A stretch of DNA of 56,468 nt from CAZFQG01 sp964520785 (GTDB lineage Bacteria; Planctomycetota; Planctomycetia; Pirellulales; Thermoguttaceae): NCBI GenBank assembly GCA_964520785.1, contig CAZFQG010000012.1, positions 1-56,468 on the forward strand, written 5' to 3'. Numbering within the stretch: position 1 is the stretch's first letter; the number at the start of each line of letters is the position of its first letter. The notes beneath the pieces are model-generated. The model made no database searches. It saw only the letters and a program-made list of their open reading frames with translations, and was not told the DNA's origin. The position numbers and the translations under genes were made by a program. Shown piece by piece: positions 35,267 through 43,817 of the stretch.

Positions 35267-36459
35267 TCAACCGCCGAGGACGGCAAACTGGACAAAAAGC
35301 TTAATCTGGGGAGTCTTCTCGATCCCGGTCTTCAACGTGACGAAACCGGGCTGGTTCTCACCGGAACCGAGGTGGTTCATCGGNNNNNNNNNNGACAACC
35401 CTTGGGAATCTCGAGAGTCATCATGACCTGAACCGCTGTCCCGTCGTTAATCTCTTTCGGTTTCGTCAATTCTACGTTCATTTCCTTCGGAAAAACCTCC
35501 ACCGGCTCGAAATTGACTTCCTTACGCGAGGGTCCTCGGACGATCAGCAGCAGTTTTCGTCTGGTGGCCTCCGTATTCTCGATCGTTCCCAGCCGAAGGA
35601 CGTTCCTTTCGCTGTTCCAGCCAACACCGACGACGGCGATATCGGTGTCCACCAATCCACCGACGGGAATCTCGACCTGGGGAACCGCTTCGTAGTTGGT
35701 TTTCAAAAGGAGTTTTTGTTGAAAATTCCCTAAAGGGAGACCCGGCTTGACCGTAACCGTTACCGCATAGCCGGCCGTCGCCTCTTCGTCCAGCTCCTTG
35801 GCCGCTTCCTCGGATAACGGGTTGATCTCGGCAGCGAACGAGTCGGCGATCTCCTCGTCAAACCATTTCGACGTGGCGATCTCCAACGGTTCGGGCAAAT
35901 ACGCCAGGACGTGTACCTCTGCCGTGGCGGTTTCTTCGTCCGAAAGCCTGCTAAAATAAACATCCTGCGGCTTTACGAGGACCGCGTGCGTCATTTCTCC
36001 GGAGATGGAGAGCGTCACCAACGGCCTGCTCGGGTCGTTCGTTTTGATGGTCGCCGTCTGACGATACTCCCCCGGAACGCCGGTGCCACTCCATTCGAGG
36101 GTGACCTTGGCAGTCTCGCCAGGAGCAAGTTCCTTCTTATCGAGCTTGCTCACGGCGCATTTGCAGGACGTATCCCCCTTCTCAAGGGTAAGTGGTTTCG
36201 TTCCGACATTCTTGAAAACGAAGTCGTGTTTGCCCGTCCCGTTCCCGTCCATCGATCCGAAATCGAACTCCTCTTGCGGGACCTCGACTCGGGGGCCCTC
36301 ACCTGAACCCTCGCCCGGGTTGTCAAGTGATCGCTGTCCGAGAAGCACATCCCGCGGAAAACCGGACAAGGAAGAAGTAGAAACTCGGTAGAACGCGACG
36401 GCGCTACCAACGCCGAGCCCTAAACACGCGACGAAAAAGACAACGAGGGAAGTACGCAT
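35267..36459 (-). CDS. DUF1573 domain protein, broken by a 10-N assembly gap
   Basis: An N-terminal membrane anchor or signal sequence (MRTSLVVFFVACLGLG) leads into a DUF1573 domain: FDFGSMDGNGTGKHDFVFKN, then the hallmark DTSCKCAVSKL and YRQTATIKTNDPSRP. A second, related half follows (residues about 170-360), with KTNYEAVPQVEIPVGG. A 10-N gap at 35384-35393 interrupts the frame. Beyond it, one frame over, the sequence continues as PMNHLGSGENQPGFVTLKTG and ends IKLFVQFAVLGG before TGA at 35267, a typical DUF1573 ending, so I extend the gene across the gap. DUF1573 proteins are secreted Ig-like proteins of unknown role. ATG 36468 is an alternative start. The gene lies upstream of the tetrahaem lipoprotein. 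Confidence 0.78.
35384..35393. other. assembly gap (10 N)
   Basis: Ten N inside the DUF1573 gene. Continuity of the reading frame requires a true gap whose length leaves remainder 2 on division by 3, whereas 10 leaves 1, so the stated size is not exact if the gene is intact. Confidence 0.9.
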
Positions 36460-36468
36460 AGCGTGCAT

Positions 36469-37077
36469 CCTGGATGGCTGGAACCGAAATCATCGACATT
36501 CTACGAGGCGCCCACACTCCGAACCAAGTATGGCTGGGGGGAATACTGCCATACTCTCGCCCCGCGAAGCATGAAGGTCAAACGACATTGCTAATCAAAC
36601 GACATTGCTAAATAGAATAATAGATATCATTGAGTCAAAAGTCGAGGTCCGAACACGGTGGCCGGTCCCAGGAACACGCGTAGCACAAAAAAAATACATA
36701 ACAACACCATTTTCCCCTTTATTTACAACCTGCGGCACTATGCGATCCCAGTACGTTAATCTGTATCGATTATCCGGATTACTCCGACGGTGCCCGAGAG
36801 AAACTATGCCGGTGGTATCGCTTGTGCATTAAGTTCCAAATAGGCCGGTTCCGATGATTCTCTTGGCTCGATAAACCGCGACGCCCGTCTTCGTTTTCGC
36901 CGAATCCCGGCGGATTCGTCGGTCGCGGCCGGGACCGCCGGACTCAATACATAAGGTTTGGCGGGCCCTGTTTCGGCCTTGTTTCGACTTGTCTGTCCTA
37001 CGGTACCGAAAGTCGCCGAACGAACCGGAATTCGGTTGTTTCGGTGACCGGCATGAAATTCCTGGAGGGGGATCCCA
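36469..37077. other. divergent intergenic region, partly AT-rich
   Basis: 609 bases between the DUF1573 gene (minus) and the DUF6666 gene (plus). The stretch from about 36590 to 36750 is clearly more AT-rich than anything nearby and probably carries promoters. On the minus strand TTGACT (36633-36638) is a possible -35 element without a good -10 partner. A 17-base tandem repeat lies at 36578-36611. No coding frame is credible. Confidence 0.5.
36578..36611 (-). repeat. two perfect tandem copies of a 17-base unit
   Basis: TCAAACGACATTGCTAA occurs twice head to tail (36578-36594 and 36595-36611). It lies about 120 bases upstream of the DUF1573 start and could be an operator or a simple slippage duplication. 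Confidence 0.8.
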
Positions 37078-38472
37078 ATGTCATTTATCAGTCGCCGTTT
37101 CACGGTATGGGCCTTTGTGCTCACGCTCTTCGCCGCCGAGTCCGCTTCGGCACAGCTCTTCAACCTGCAGAAGCTCAACGAATCGCCCCGCGTGCTGGCT
37201 TCCCGACGGCAGCAGATTGCTTCAATGATCCGAGACGCCGAAGCCGACGGCAAAATCGACCGACGCGAAAAGGAATCGATTCTCCATTTCGCGCGGTTGA
37301 CGCTCCCCAAGGAGGAGGCGAAACGACTTCAAGAGCGGCTCGAAGGCAACGCGGCGCCCTCCGCGCACGTGGGTGCGCCGGTCCGCTCTCGCTCTTCCGC
37401 TCCGGCCGCGCAGGGGGCGCCTTCGTCTCTTGTCGCGACGAGTTACGCCGAAGGAGTCGCCTCGACCGACGAAGAGGCGGTGGATCAGACGCCCGCGATC
37501 AAGCCGGGAAGGCTCATTCCCAGCCCCGGTTCCGAGATGGATGCCGCCGTGAACGGATTCGAGAATGGTCCCGTCTCCGGCGATTACGAGACGACCTACG
37601 TATCGAGCGGAGGTTCCCGCGGCGAAATCGATTGCGACTACTACGATTACCAAATGATGGGATGCTTCGTTCAAAGCGCGACCCCTTGGGACAACCTGAA
37701 GCTGTTCACGTCGCTCGATTCGTTCAAGGGACCGATGGACCTGGGCAACCGCAATGCCAACTTCGGTATCCGATTCGGAGCGAATATGGGCGTTCCGCTC
37801 CTTCCGGCGCGAAATATCGGCTTCCAACTCGGAACCACGCAGAACGTGGCCGATTTCCACGGGACGCAATACACCGGCGACACGTGCCGCTGGCAGAACT
37901 TCACCACGATTGCCTTCTTCCGCCGCAATCCGTGCGGACCGGGGCACTTCAATTGGGGTTTCGGCCACGACTGGCTGCACGACCACTACTACCGCACGAT
38001 CAAGCTCCGCCAGTGGCGGATCAAGGCGTCGTACAACTGGGATTGCAGCAACGAAATCGGCTTCTGGACCAGTATTCCGGAATCGGTTTCCGGCGCCCTC
38101 TTGCCCCGGCCGGATGAAGGAACGTATGTCACCCACTTCAAGGGGCTCGCTCAGGGCAATTTCTTCTGGACTCACTTCTGGGACCGCGGAGCGAGGACGA
38201 CCGGATGGCTCGGAATCGCCGAAGACCCGGGCGGACTCGTCCTCGGCGTCGACGGCGAAGTCCCCATCAGCGAGCGTCTGGCGCTGTTCGGGAAGTGTCA
38301 ATATATCGTACCCGCCGCGAGTGGCGTAGACGGCCAAGATAAGGATTTCTGGTACCTCACCGTCGGCATCCAATTCACGCCCGGCCGACGCGGAAATCTC
38401 GGACGTCCCACCGACTACGCGCCATTCCTTCCGGTCGCGGATAACGGTTCGTTCTCGGTTCGCGAGTTCTAG
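37078..38472 (+). CDS. DUF6666 family protein, predicted outer-membrane or surface protein
   Basis: 464 residues. A signal peptide ends at ASAQLFN (about residue 25). A charged helical segment follows (about 28-95, RRQQIASMIRDAEADGKIDRREKESI), resembling a TerB-like helical piece, then a low-complexity linker. From about 180 the C-terminal domain has the pattern I associate with planctomycete DUF6666: DNLKLFTSLDSFKGPMDLG, NFGIRFGANMGVPLL, FQLGTTQN and alternating aromatic beta strands suggesting a beta barrel. GGAGGGGG lies directly before the ATG. A strong terminator follows at 38595. The family has no known function; barrel location is inference. Confidence 0.72.
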   Translation: MSFISRRFTVWAFVLTLFAAESASAQLFNLQKLNESPRVLASRRQQIASMIRDAEADGKIDRREKESILHFARLTLPKEEAKRLQERLEGNAAPSAHVGAPVRSRSSAPAAQGAPSSLVATSYAEGVASTDEEAVDQTPAIKPGRLIPSPGSEMDAAVNGFENGPVSGDYETTYVSSGGSRGEIDCDYYDYQMMGCFVQSATPWDNLKLFTSLDSFKGPMDLGNRNANFGIRFGANMGVPLLPARNIGFQLGTTQNVADFHGTQYTGDTCRWQNFTTIAFFRRNPCGPGHFNWGFGHDWLHDHYYRTIKLRQWRIKASYNWDCSNEIGFWTSIPESVSGALLPRPDEGTYVTHFKGLAQGNFFWTHFWDRGARTTGWLGIAEDPGGLVLGVDGEVPISERLALFGKCQYIVPAASGVDGQDKDFWYLTVGIQFTPGRRGNLGRPTDYAPFLPVADNGSFSVREF

Positions 38473-38594
38473 GTTCGCTTGAGAACCGCGAAGAACGAGA
38501 ACATCCGGCCGAACGGAAAGGATTCCACCCGGCCGACCACGAACAGTCGGACGGCCTACAGCCGTCCCGTCAAGCGACCCTCCTCCGTTGAAGC

Positions 38595-38625
38595 GACAAG
38601 CCGGAGTTCACCGCTCCGGCTTGTC
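38595..38625 (+). terminator. strong hairpin terminator after DUF6666
   Basis: A 12-base-pair perfect stem (GACAAGCCGGAG with CTCCGGCTTGTC) and 7-base loop, followed by CATTTCTT. It lies between convergent genes, so it may serve both directions. Confidence 0.75.
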
Positions 38626-38769
38626 CATTTCTTGCCGCAATCGACGTGGCGCAGTGACAAAGGGGGCCGTTAGGCCAGGGGCGGCACTTGAATAACCGCC
38701 GCGGCGATAATCCGCGGCCTGATCGGGATGTCGTATTTCGGAAGCATCGCCGAACGCTCCCGGCGGACC

Positions 38770-39748
38770 CTATTCCCAGCTCACCACCTCCCCTTGGTTC
38801 CGCGTGCTCAGGGCCTGGTAGGTCTTCATGTCGATCGTGTCGCTGAAGAAGCTGACGTGGCCGTCCCCCCAGGCGAAGTGGGCGCCGCCGGGGTGCTTGC
38901 TGCGGAAGCCCATGTGGTCCGGCCAGTTGTTCATCGCCGCGTCGTCCGGTGGAATCCGATTGAGCGGGGCGTACGTCGTCTTCCAGCAGTCGTTGCTGTA
39001 GGCCCACGTGTAATGGGCCAGGTCCCGCGATTGGTCGAAGACGTAGGTCTCGCCGACGATGATCGTGTTGCTCTGGCCGTCGGAAAAACTCTGAAGTGTC
39101 ACCGGGTCCACTACGTTATACCGCCAGAACGTCCCCCAGCAACGGCGACCGCGGTCGTTGTAGTCCCAGTAGTCGAAACAGCTCGGCTCCCCCTTCCAAA
39201 TGGAGTAACTACCGTCCCAGATCGAATGGGGACCGATCACGCCGGGATAGCTGGAAAGGGCCAGGGGAATTCCGCTGAACAGATAGGCGTTCGTTGTCGT
39301 TCTGCCGGCCACGTCGTCGCTGGGGCAGCAGAATGTCGCGATGGAGGTCTTGATCGCCTCGCGGTTGATCGGCGCCTTGATACCCCTCCCCGAGTCGATG
39401 CTCCCCTCGATCACCATGCTATCGTAGATGGCCCCCTGTTCGACGTAGGGAAGGATGGCGATCATCCAACTCGCCCCGGTGCCGGGCGTGCCGGGCCAGT
39501 TGATGAACGAGGTCGATACCGGCATCGCCTTGAACGCCGCTTCGTAGGAAAGGCATCCCAAGCCGATCTGCTTCAGGTTGTTCGAGCAGTTCATTCGCCG
39601 GGCCGCCTCCCTAGCCGCCTGGACCGCCGGCAACAACAGCGCGATCAGAATGCCGATAATGGCGATCACCACGAGCAGCTCCACGAGCGTAAAACCGTCG
39701 TCCCCGCGACGATCTTCCGGCAGGCGCGAGCCTGTAAAATACGTCCAT
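38770..39748 (-). pseudogene. DUF1559 domain protein with a probable one-base frameshift at its N-terminus
   Basis: The uninterrupted frame covers 38770-39684 and encodes the DUF1559 domain: ELLVVIAIIGILIALLLPAVQ, AAREAARRMNC, and RSKHPGGAHFAWGDGHVSFF near the end. It lacks a proper start; upstream in this frame there is no ATG, though the prepilin glycine-phenylalanine (DDGFTLVE) is present. One frame over, ATG 39748 begins MDVFYRLAPAGRSSR. Removing one base from the CCCC run at 39702-39705 joins them as ...RSSRDDG followed by FTLVELL, a normal type IV pilin-like start of a 325-residue protein. This could be a sequencing error in a homopolymer or a true mutation. The lipoprotein gene upstream ends only 31 bases before ATG 39748, consistent with an operon. 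Confidence 0.72.
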
Positions 39749-39779
39749 CTTCCGTCATCCTCGATCTGATAAGAGAGTA

Positions 39780-40199
39780 TTACCGGGTCATTTGAATGTC
39801 AAACACGGTTCCCTCGCCCGGGACGTCGACCGTCAAGGGGGTTGTATCGTAGTTCGAGTATTGCGCCGGAACGAGCGACCGGCCCACCTTCATCGCGCGG
39901 ACCTCCTCCGGCGAAAGCATCTCGCGGGATTGGACGATGACCTTGTGCCTTCCGACGACCGCGCCCGGCTTACCGGCGGTTTCGATCTCGTACGTCCCGT
40001 CCTTTTGGATCGCCCCGGCCCCCTGGGGCGCCTTCGTTCCTTCCATCGGAAGCAGCGCCACCATGCCGTGGTCCAGCGGCTTGCCGTCGAGCGTCACCGT
40101 CCCTCGCATGGGAGCACGGTCGAGCGAATCCCCCTGGGAACAACCCAGTACCGCGGCGAAAAGCAACACGATGATTCCCTGAAACCTTCGAAAACGCAT
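39780..40199 (-). CDS. small lipoprotein with carboxypeptidase-regulatory-like fold, partner of DUF1559
   Basis: 139 residues from ATG 40199 (AAGGA about 10 bases upstream; the frame is open to 40316 but the lipoprotein signal peptide starts here). The lipobox is VLGC (about 16-19). The mature part has the same layout as the lipoprotein at 26303: MRGTVTLDGKPLDHGMVALL, then GAIQKDGTYEIET and VVGRHKVIV. It ends with a strand that reads VPGEGTVFDIQMTR. It lies between the GH10-like hydrolase (117 bases upstream) and the DUF1559 gene. The two lipoproteins have the same length but differ strongly in sequence. Function unknown. Confidence 0.8.
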   Translation of the reverse strand: MRFRRFQGIIVLLFAAVLGCSQGDSLDRAPMRGTVTLDGKPLDHGMVALLPMEGTKAPQGAGAIQKDGTYEIETAGKPGAVVGRHKVIVQSREMLSPEEVRAMKVGRSLVPAQYSNYDTTPLTVDVPGEGTVFDIQMTR

Positions 40200-40316
40200 C
40201 GCTCGCAGTCCTTGTACCAATATAAATGGGAAAGGGACAAAACCTCGACGGTTGATTTTAATTCTACTGTCCAACCGGTTTCCCAGCAAGAAGGGCTCAA
40301 CCAGTGCGACAGCCAA

Positions 40317-42740
40317 CTACCGGCGTTTCTCCGCCGTTCGGGTGGGTGGCACGGCTCGGTCGCGGCCCACCCCCAGCTTCAAACCGGGAAGGAGTGCCGC
40401 CGCCTCGCGCCGTGAGAGATTGAAGACGGTGAAACCGGCCGCGCCCAGTTCCCTCGCATGGAAGACCTGAGACGCGACCTGGTCGTCCCTTAGGTGGCTG
40501 CTGGACGCGCTGGCCCCGATGCCGGGATACAGCGGCACCGCTCCGTCGACCAGTTCCAATTGCCGAGCAACGGTGTTACGAAAGGTCCGCTCGCTGTTCG
40601 TGTAGTTCATGGGGCACAGGAAGTCGACATAGCCCGATTTCGCCCAGAGAAGCCAGTCTTGAGAGACCGACGTCGTACAGGAGGGGTAGCTGTTGAAGAC
40701 GGCCGCCGAGACCCGGACCTCCGGTTGGAGGCGCCGGACCCCTTCGTGGACCGCCTTCACGATCCGCGTGATACGGTCGCACTTCCACCGGTTGTATTCC
40801 TCCTTGAGGGAACCCCGGGAGCAGTCGTCGGGCCAGTTCTCCACCTTTTCGCCCCGGTCGGCCTCGAACCGCTCGCGGCAGCCGTCGCAGTAGCAGTACT
40901 GGGGGCCGCTGTAGCGGATGTAGTCGAAGTGGACGCCGTCGACGTCATACTTCTCCGCGACTTCGAGCATCGCGTCGCGCTCGAGACGGAAATTGTCCGG
41001 ATGGGAGGGGCACAGCCAAAGAAGCTCCTCGCCGCCGGCACTCTTCTGCAACCGGCCTTCTTCGCGGAGTTTCTCGACGAATTCCTTGGGAGTGCGGTGC
41101 GAGAGGTAGAAGTTCACCTTCCACACGTGGACTTCCACGCCGTATTTCTTTCCGGCGGCCACGCACTGCTCGATCTGGTCGCCCAATTCGTCGTAGGTGC
41201 TGCTTCGCGGCAAGACATCACTGGCATAGTGGGCGCACCCACCCCAGCACATGTTGGGGTAGACCATATTGAAGCCCGACTCGGCCAGCTCGCGCATGGT
41301 GCGGTCCCAATCGCCCGGATAGGCCCCGGTGCCGGAATGGTTCCAGAAACCGCGACCCTCCTGTTCCGGACTGGGATGGGAAAGGAGGTACGCCTTTCGC
41401 CGCGCATCGACCGCGGCCGTCGCCAGTCGGACGGCCTCGTGGAATGACCCTGCGGACAGCGCCTTCTCGGCGGCACCGGCCGCCGCGCGGCTTTCCTCGA
41501 GCGCGGCGACGGCGGCGCCGTTCGCTTGGGACAGGATCCACGCCTCGGTTTCCGCAACGCCGCCGTGACCGATTCCCTCGAGCGATTCCAGCCCCCGCTG
41601 CGCCACTTCGCGCCACAACTCGGGCGCGAGTGATCCCAATATCGCGGCCAGCGCAGCCGACTTGGTTTCGAAATCGTCCTCCAGGAGGATGTGGCTGAAG
41701 TACGCCCCGCGGTCGCTCACCAGAAGGGCCGCGTCGCCGGTCGGCCTCCCGTCCGCGTCGTACCACCGCCCCAGAACCCGCGCCCCGTGCGCTGCCGGTT
41801 CCGCGGTGGAGATGTTCCAGGAATTCTGGCGTATCCCCTCCGGCAGCCCGGGCAGATTTGCGTCCGGATCGAAACGAATCTCGGCGAAGTTCCCTTCGCC
41901 CCGGCGTTTCTTCCAGGTGCCTCCTTTGAAGCCGAGCGCCTCACCCAAGGGACCGTGGAGCCGGTAGTTCAAGAAGACCTTTCCGCCCCCGTCAATATAC
42001 TCCAGCAGGGACGGGAAGAACTTCGGGTCCAGACGCGGATTGTACGGAAAAATGACGACGCGATACGACTGAAGATCGGTCGTCGCGAGTGACTCCTCTT
42101 CAATAAGGTCCGTTTTCAGGTGGTGCCGTGCCAACATCCGTTCGCACCGCACGGCCGTCTCCCTCGAAAGGGCCGCGTCGTCGATGCCCGGGTTGGCCGT
42201 CACGATGAGGATGGAGCTTTGGGGCACGCTCAGGCGGTGCAGAAGCACCTCGGCGTTTTCGGGCCGTGCCTGCCAGGCCGCGATACGGATGCGGTCGACC
42301 TGATGCCAGCCGGCAGGGTCCCCCTCGGGGCGAAAGAGCGCTTTGGGAAAGACAACCTTCTGCCGCCCGGCTCGGTCCAGACCTCCGTAGCAGCCGTACC
42401 AACCCGACTTGCTGCGAAAATAAACGGTAATCGCGCTGATGGCGTCGAGCCGGTCGGCCTCAATCTCCAGGACGAATTCCCGCGCGCGGCTCAGGTCGAG
42501 TTCCACGTCCCGGTCGACGTAGACCCGGTCCAGTTCCGGATGGTCCGCGAACGGCGCCGCCAATTTCAAAGCGGAGGAACCATCGGTCGTGACCGGCTCA
42601 ATCGCGGCGTTTTCGGAGTTCGCCGTCCAGCCACAGGAGACCGTCCCGTCCGCCTGGCGCGAGAACTGGAAATCATCAATCACCCGGTCTTCCGCGCCAA
42701 TTCCGGCGCACAAGAGGAGGAATGCGGTGTAAAGGGGCAT
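40317..42740 (-). CDS. secreted glycosyl-hydrolase-like protein (GHL10/DUF187 type) with N-terminal accessory domains
   Basis: 807 residues. A short signal peptide (MPLYTAFLLLCAGIGA) precedes a jelly-roll carbohydrate-binding-like domain (about 20-190). Residues about 195-400 look like an amidotransferase/ThuA-like fold (ILIVTANPGIDD, YRVVIFPYNPRLD, YIDGGGKVFLNYR). The TIM-barrel domain starts near 470: GFWNHSGTGAYPGDWDRTMR, AESGFNMVYPNMCWGG, and DVDGVHFDYIRYSG, the last typical of GHL10 proteins, with a CxxC pair (YCYCDGC). GHL10 members are putative glycoside hydrolases acting on cell-surface polysaccharide; the catalytic acid is not assigned here. It is divergent from ispD and upstream of the lipoprotein and DUF1559 genes. 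Confidence 0.78.
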   Translation of the reverse strand: MPLYTAFLLLCAGIGAEDRVIDDFQFSRQADGTVSCGWTANSENAAIEPVTTDGSSALKLAAPFADHPELDRVYVDRDVELDLSRAREFVLEIEADRLDAISAITVYFRSKSGWYGCYGGLDRAGRQKVVFPKALFRPEGDPAGWHQVDRIRIAAWQARPENAEVLLHRLSVPQSSILIVTANPGIDDAALSRETAVRCERMLARHHLKTDLIEEESLATTDLQSYRVVIFPYNPRLDPKFFPSLLEYIDGGGKVFLNYRLHGPLGEALGFKGGTWKKRRGEGNFAEIRFDPDANLPGLPEGIRQNSWNISTAEPAAHGARVLGRWYDADGRPTGDAALLVSDRGAYFSHILLEDDFETKSAALAAILGSLAPELWREVAQRGLESLEGIGHGGVAETEAWILSQANGAAVAALEESRAAAGAAEKALSAGSFHEAVRLATAAVDARRKAYLLSHPSPEQEGRGFWNHSGTGAYPGDWDRTMRELAESGFNMVYPNMCWGGCAHYASDVLPRSSTYDELGDQIEQCVAAGKKYGVEVHVWKVNFYLSHRTPKEFVEKLREEGRLQKSAGGEELLWLCPSHPDNFRLERDAMLEVAEKYDVDGVHFDYIRYSGPQYCYCDGCRERFEADRGEKVENWPDDCSRGSLKEEYNRWKCDRITRIVKAVHEGVRRLQPEVRVSAAVFNSYPSCTTSVSQDWLLWAKSGYVDFLCPMNYTNSERTFRNTVARQLELVDGAVPLYPGIGASASSSHLRDDQVASQVFHARELGAAGFTVFNLSRREAAALLPGLKLGVGRDRAVPPTRTAEKRR

Positions 42741-42965
42741 GACTAATTCTCGCTAATGGGCATAGAAGGGAAGGGTCGCGCGGGGCGGGCTCAAGCAGAC
42801 CGGCCAAGAAGACCGTCGGTCCGTGAAACGCCATTCTACTAAACTCGCCTTGACGTTCCCAAGCCTTCCCCCCAAAATCGTAGTGATCCATACGTTCCGC
42901 GCGCGATCCCCTTCAAAGCGAGGCCACGCAAAACCGCCCAATAACCCCCCCAGAAAAGGGATTCG

Positions 42966-43706
42966 ATGCCCAAATTCGCCGTTATCCTGGCTGCCGCCGG
43001 TCGAAGTAGCCGTTTTAAGGATAAACACTATAAAAAAGTATTTGCGCCGCTGAATAACCGTGCGGTATGGTTGCACTGTGCCGAACGCTTTCTGAACCGG
43101 CCTGACGTCTGCCAGGTCATTTTGGTGATCTCGCCGGAAGACCGGGACGATTTCAACTTCAAGTTCGCCTCGAACGTCGCCATTTTGGGGATCGACGTCG
43201 TGTTTGGCGGCGCGGAGCGCGCGGATTCCGTCCAGGCCGGATTGGAGAAGGTGAAGAGTGAAGCCGATTATGTCTGCGTACACGACGCGGCGCGGCCTTG
43301 TCTGGTCGACGCCTGGATCGACGCGGTATTCGAGGCCGCGGTGAAAAGGAAGGCCGCGATCCTGGCGATCCCGGTGGTCGCAACCCTCAAAAAGGCGGGT
43401 AAGGACAAGACGATCCAGGAAACGGTCTCGCGGAGCGATTTGTGGGAGGCGCAGACGCCCCAGGTGTTCGAGAAATCCCTGCTGCTGAAGGCGTACGCCG
43501 CCAGGGCCGGTTTCCAGGCGACCGACGAGGCCCAGCTCGTCGAGCGGCTCGGCGAGCCGGTGGGGCTGGTCCTTGGTTCCCCCATGAACCTGAAGATCAC
43601 GACGAAGGACGACCTCCGCTTCGCCGAACAGGCGATGAAGGCGCTCCCCAAGCCCCGCTTCGAAGGCCCCGTCCATCCATTCGCCGATGACGATATGTGG
43701 CGATAG
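42966..43706 (+). CDS. ispD: 2-C-methyl-D-erythritol 4-phosphate cytidylyltransferase
   Basis: 246 residues. This enzyme couples CTP to methylerythritol 4-phosphate in the MEP isoprenoid pathway. The nucleotide-binding N-terminus AVILAAAGRSSRF (5-17) has the usual glycine-rich loop and basic residues, with KKVFAPL next. VHDAARP at 105-111 is the family signature, and TPQVF and ATDEAQLVE come later, as in known IspD. Length is normal. The 5' end (42966-43080) is more AT-rich than the rest, which may reduce structure around the start. ATG 42966 lacks a strong ribosome site. tyrS follows 111 bases later; the two are probably co-transcribed. Confidence 0.93.
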   Translation: MPKFAVILAAAGRSSRFKDKHYKKVFAPLNNRAVWLHCAERFLNRPDVCQVILVISPEDRDDFNFKFASNVAILGIDVVFGGAERADSVQAGLEKVKSEADYVCVHDAARPCLVDAWIDAVFEAAVKRKAAILAIPVVATLKKAGKDKTIQETVSRSDLWEAQTPQVFEKSLLLKAYAARAGFQATDEAQLVERLGEPVGLVLGSPMNLKITTKDDLRFAEQAMKALPKPRFEGPVHPFADDDMWR

Positions 43707-43736
43707 ACGAAAAGCCGGGAAGAATCGACAAGGGCG

Positions 43737-43764
43737 AGTGACAAGTGACAAGCGGCAAGCGACG
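43737..43764 (+). repeat. short heptamer tandem repeat between ispD and tyrS
   Basis: Four units of seven bases (AGTGACA, AGTGACA, AGCGGCA, AGCGACG), the first two identical, the others diverged. Such short repeats occur in intergenic DNA of many bacteria. Confidence 0.5.
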
Positions 43765-43817
43765 AACGGGGCGTGGCGGATTGGTGGCGAGTTCCAAGAA
43801 CGAGTATACGAAGAATC

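Noticed and set aside
37222..38373. A 383-codon open frame on the minus strand
   Set aside because: Antisense to the DUF6666 gene, which has a signal peptide and a strong ribosome site; the reverse frame has neither.
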